A stretch of 27,739 nucleotides of DNA from Spirochaetia bacterium. GTDB lineage: Bacteria > Spirochaetota > Spirochaetia > Treponematales > Breznakiellaceae. Positions 25,285 to 27,739 of the stretch are shown piece by piece. Within the stretch, counting starts at the first letter, position 1; each line of letters begins with the position of its first letter. Under the pieces are notes generated by a model that was not told the origin of the DNA, searched no databases, and saw only the letters and a program-made list of their open reading frames with translations. The translations under genes and the position numbers were made by a program. Where the stretch lies: assembly GCA_025997715.1 (NCBI GenBank), contig BNUY01000020.1, positions 1 through 27,739 on the forward strand, given 5' to 3'.

Positions 25285-25860
25285 ATGTTTAACCCCTTTG
25301 CCCTGGGCGCGGATAAATTTATTTTCCTGTTTTTCTTTTTTTCCGCAAGCGGATGGATTGGGGAGACCATCATGGAGTCAATCGTCCGCAAACGCTTTGT
25401 GAGCAAAGGTTTTTTTAAGGGCCCCTGGGTTCCGGTCCACGGGTTTGGCGGCTTTGCGGTATATTCCGCGGCTTTTCCTCTGAAACAGCATGCTGTCCTG
25501 GTGTTTATTGCGGGAACCATGCTTTGCACTGCGGTAGAATACCTAGCGGCTTTGTTTCTGGAAAAGGCCTTTAACAAAATGAGCTGGGACTACGATACCT
25601 ACCCGTTTACCCGGTGGTGCAATTATAAAAAGCGCATCGCCCTCACCACATCCCTGTTCTTCGGGCTGGTATCCGTAATTTTGGTGTATTTCTATTGGGA
25701 TTTCGCCCTGTCGCTCATAAAGGGTATCCATCCGGTGATACTGTTCAGGATAGATATTCTGATCCTGGGAACCTTCGCAGTGGACGCGGTCCTCACCCTG
25801 CGGAAGTATATTCGAAATAAAAAAGCGGGGGTACAAAATCCCGTGGATGGACTGGCATGA
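25285..25860 (+). CDS. CmpB-family membrane protein (PF06541-like)
   Basis: A 191-residue membrane protein with about five hydrophobic segments. Its hallmark is GWIGETIMESIVRKRFVSKG followed by FFKGPWVPVHGFGG, the conserved core of the 'putative ABC-transporter type IV / CmpB' family, whose transport role is not proved. ATG 25285 lies one base after the activase stop, so coupling is likely; the TTG at 25276 would overlap that gene. No clear ribosome binding site is present. The end overlaps the HD gene by 4 bp (ATGA). Confidence 0.8.
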   Translation: MFNPFALGADKFIFLFFFFSASGWIGETIMESIVRKRFVSKGFFKGPWVPVHGFGGFAVYSAAFPLKQHAVLVFIAGTMLCTAVEYLAALFLEKAFNKMSWDYDTYPFTRWCNYKKRIALTTSLFFGLVSVILVYFYWDFALSLIKGIHPVILFRIDILILGTFAVDAVLTLRKYIRNKKAGVQNPVDGLA

Positions 25861-26333
25861 AAGACGCCGCCTTGTTTGATACAATCGCCGCCGCAATTTG
25901 CGCTCACCCCAGGTTTTCTGAATCCAGGGGCTACATCCAGCATGGCAAAGTTTCTGTGTATGAACACAGCCTGGAGGTGGCGCGCCTGAGTTTCAGCATG
26001 GGTGAGCTTTTCAAAATTGCCGACATGAAGAGCCTCGTCAGGGCCGCCCTGCTCCACGACTTTTTTTGCTACGACTGGCATAGGCCTGAAAAGATGTGGT
26101 CCCTCCATGGATGGACCCACCCCGTTGTTGCCGCAGAAAACGGGCGTACCGAGTTCAACATATCCGATAAGGAAGCGTCCCTTATCAGAACCCACATGTG
26201 GCCCTATACCCTGCTGCATCCGCCCAAATACCGCGAAGGCTGGATAATTTGCCTGGCGGATAAGGTCTGCTCCCTCTCAGAAACAGTGTGCCGGTGGAGA
26301 AAGCCAAAGTTGTGTATACCGGTGAAAGAATAA
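25857..26333 (+). CDS. HD-domain hydrolase
   Basis: A 158-residue HD superfamily protein: VYEHSLEVA gives the first His, ALLHDFFCYDWH the HD pair, LHGWTHP a further His and CLADKVCS the last Asp. The order suits a metal-dependent phosphohydrolase. Its substrate is not evident; it is different in sequence from the SpoT-like HD protein at 18912. It overlaps the CmpB-like gene by 4 bp, so the two are translated together and may act together at the membrane. Confidence 0.82.
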   Translation: MKDAALFDTIAAAICAHPRFSESRGYIQHGKVSVYEHSLEVARLSFSMGELFKIADMKSLVRAALLHDFFCYDWHRPEKMWSLHGWTHPVVAAENGRTEFNISDKEASLIRTHMWPYTLLHPPKYREGWIICLADKVCSLSETVCRWRKPKLCIPVKE

Positions 26334-26339
26334 ATAACC

Positions 26340-26365
26340 ACTTTTCCACCATAGAGTGGAAAAGT
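26340..26365 (+). terminator. Hairpin directly after the HD gene, possible terminator
   Basis: ACTTTTCCAC (26340-26349) pairs perfectly with GTGGAAAAGT (26356-26365) across a 6-base loop, starting 7 bases after the stop codon. There is no U run, so intrinsic termination is uncertain; it may instead protect the 3' end of the message. Confidence 0.4.
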
Positions 26366-26376
26366 CGACCACACCG

Positions 26377-26446
26377 ACCACACGGACACGGACAAGACGG
26401 ACTGGTTTTTTGCCTGTCTTTTTCTTTTGTCCGTGTTGTCCGTGGT
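26377..26446. repeat. Imperfect inverted repeat built from CACGGA blocks
   Basis: The left arm ACCACACGGACACGGACAA and the right arm, whose reverse complement is ACCACGGACAACACGGACAA, share the last ten bases exactly and are offset by one base before that. It lies between two convergent genes (HD hydrolase and MATE transporter). The block design is the same as at 8702, with CACGGA instead of CACGAA. Confidence 0.6.
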
Positions 26447-26455
26447 TTACATTCT

Positions 26456-27739
26456 TCATACACATTGAACGCGTTCAGGAAGAGCCGCCCGCAGTTTCTT
26501 CAGCTCAAACAGAATCATTATCCCGGTAAGCAGGAACGCAATCCCGTCCGCCACCGGCGTAGCGGCGATGGCGCCCCAGAGCCCCCAGATTTTTCCAAAG
26601 ATAAAGATACAGGGGATAAGCGCGATACACTGGCGCAGCATAGACAGGACTATCGATGTTTTCGGGCGGCCGGTAACCACGAAAAAGTTTGATGACACCA
26701 CCGTGAAACCGTTCAGGGGCAGCATCAGCATCATCATCCGCATGGCCCGGGGCGCGAAACCGAGGAGGGCGGGGCTGCCATTGGGGGCAAATAGTTTTAC
26801 TAACGCAACCGGGAAAATTTCCGCCAGGATGAACCCCAGAGTACAGACGATGGTGGCCGCCGCCGCCGCCCCGGTATACGCCCTGAGAACCCGCCGGTAC
26901 TTCTTTGCCCCATAGTTATACCCCAGGATAGGCTGAGCCCCCTGGTTGATCCCGAAGATGGGCATGAGGATCAGCATGTTGATGGATCCGGAAATATTCA
27001 TCCCCGAAAGGGCGATGTCTCCGCCGTTCCGCACCCCCAGGGCCGCAGCCCCGTACCAGCCCATACTGGAATTGTAGAGCAGTTGCACCGCGGACATGGC
27101 GAATTGCAGTAAAAACTGGGCGGACCCAAAGGCCATGATCTGTGCCAGGATACCCAGGGATGGCTTAAAGGTCGCAAACCGAAGCCGGATCACCGCCTTT
27201 TTACTGAAATTGAAGGAGAGTATCCAGATAGACGCCGCAAGCTGGGAGATGATGGTAGCCCAGGCGGCCCCTTCAACCCCCCAGTGGAAGATGAAGATAA
27301 AGATGGGGTCCAGGATGATGTTCAACCCCGCCCCAATGAGCATACTTATCATGGTGATGGTGGGGAAACCCTGGGCTCTTGTACAGTGGGAAAAACCGAA
27401 GCCCACCATGGCGAACACCTGCCCCAGGAGGATGATCCGGTAGTAACTGCGGGCATAACCCAGGGAAGTGCTGCCCTCCTGCGCGCCCAAGAGGGAAAGA
27501 ATGGGGTCCAGCAGGGCCAATTCCACCGTCATGATGATAATCCCTATACCGACGAGAAGCCAGAAGCAGTGGTTTAGGGCATTTTCTGCTTCGTCTTTGC
27601 GCTTCTGGCCCAAACGCATGGAAATCATATTCGCCGCGCCGACGCCGAAGAGCATGGCAAAGGCCATGGTGATGGTCATCAGGGGCAAAACCAGGGAAAG
27701 GCCCCCCAGGGCGACCTCGTCTACCCCCCGGCCCACGAA
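26456..27739 (-). CDS. MATE-family efflux transporter, 5' end outside the window
   Basis: The last 427 residues of a multidrug and toxin extrusion type carrier, with about eleven membrane segments. Landmarks are VGRGVDEVALGGLSLVLPLM at the window edge, SMRLGQKRKDEAENAL, GAGLNIILDPIFIFIF, GINQGAQPILGYNYGAKKY in the second half and VSSNFFVVTGRPK. These exchange Na+ or H+ for drugs or metabolites. The GTG at 27734-27736 codes for an internal Val in FVGRG, not a start, so the real N-terminus (about 40-50 residues) lies beyond the window. The stop is close to the inverted repeat at 26377. Confidence 0.93.
   Translation of the reverse strand, partial: FVGRGVDEVALGGLSLVLPLMTITMAFAMLFGVGAANMISMRLGQKRKDEAENALNHCFWLLVGIGIIIMTVELALLDPILSLLGAQEGSTSLGYARSYYRIILLGQVFAMVGFGFSHCTRAQGFPTITMISMLIGAGLNIILDPIFIFIFHWGVEGAAWATIISQLAASIWILSFNFSKKAVIRLRFATFKPSLGILAQIMAFGSAQFLLQFAMSAVQLLYNSSMGWYGAAALGVRNGGDIALSGMNISGSINMLILMPIFGINQGAQPILGYNYGAKKYRRVLRAYTGAAAAATIVCTLGFILAEIFPVALVKLFAPNGSPALLGFAPRAMRMMMLMLPLNGFTVVSSNFFVVTGRPKTSIVLSMLRQCIALIPCIFIFGKIWGLWGAIAATPVADGIAFLLTGIMILFELKKLRAALPERVQCV

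Noticed and set aside
27734..27736. GTG as the start of the MATE transporter
   Set aside because: It encodes the Val of the conserved FVGRG near the first membrane segments, so the gene continues beyond the window.

Overview
The window looks like a chromosomal segment of a spirochaete, most likely a Treponema of the gut or termite-gut type. This is an inference. It rests on a lipoprotein with InlB-type (Listeria/Bacteroides) repeats joined to a beta-helix, a moderately GC-rich core genome, many degraded toxin-antitoxin pieces, and a very long fused activase/dehydratase-like protein. No rRNA, tRNA or CRISPR array was seen.

Layout. (1) 1-2305: a surface lipoprotein with three InlB-type repeats and a Gly-rich beta-helix. 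(2) 2312-3684: an AT-richer patch holding an unknown membrane-anchored protein and a second unknown gene whose well-placed start is followed by an in-frame stop. (3) 3698-7231: a mosaic of cassettes and wreckage. It holds a 5'-truncated UPF0489-like gene, a second copy of that gene's 3' end, a lone HigA-type antitoxin, a retropepsin-like protease, a 21-bp tandem-repeat array, an unknown protein, the tail of a PIN toxin and a Phd-like antitoxin. (4) 7359-8841: an MFS transporter and two divergent promoters with a long inverted repeat between them. (5) 8867-16170: a yejA-yejBEF oligopeptide/microcin-C-type ABC importer. Between yejA and yejB sit a small antitoxin-like gene, a second retropepsin-like gene on the other strand, and an E2/CAT-fold acyltransferase homologue without the usual catalytic histidine. 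(6) 16179-20301: valS, a (p)ppGpp-hydrolase-like HD protein and a VanY-type lipoprotein carboxypeptidase, tightly packed. (7) 20311-20721: the third retropepsin-like gene, 85% identical in protein to the second. (8) 20850-26333: the 1477-residue activase/dehydratase-like protein, a CmpB-family membrane protein and an HD hydrolase, nearly or actually overlapping. (9) 26456-27739: a MATE transporter cut by the window edge.

How the parts work together. The yej genes should form one importer: YejA binds peptide in the periplasm, YejB and YejE form the channel, and YejF supplies two ATPase domains. ValS, the HD alarmone-hydrolase-like protein and VanY form a housekeeping unit covering translation, stringent response and cell wall. 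The activase protein likely handles ATP-driven low-potential electron transfer in an anaerobe.

The most unusual element is at 5488-6678. A good promoter is followed by a predicted leader of about 470 nt that contains 12 full copies of a 21-bp unit. Nearly every unit can fold into the same small hairpin, and two variant units keep the pairing through G-U wobble. The array ends just before an unknown protein with a strong ribosome binding site. Other points of interest are the three retropepsin-like cassettes, the stop-interrupted gene at 3088, the UPF0489 tail duplication around a lone antitoxin, and the probable leaderless mRNA at 20850.
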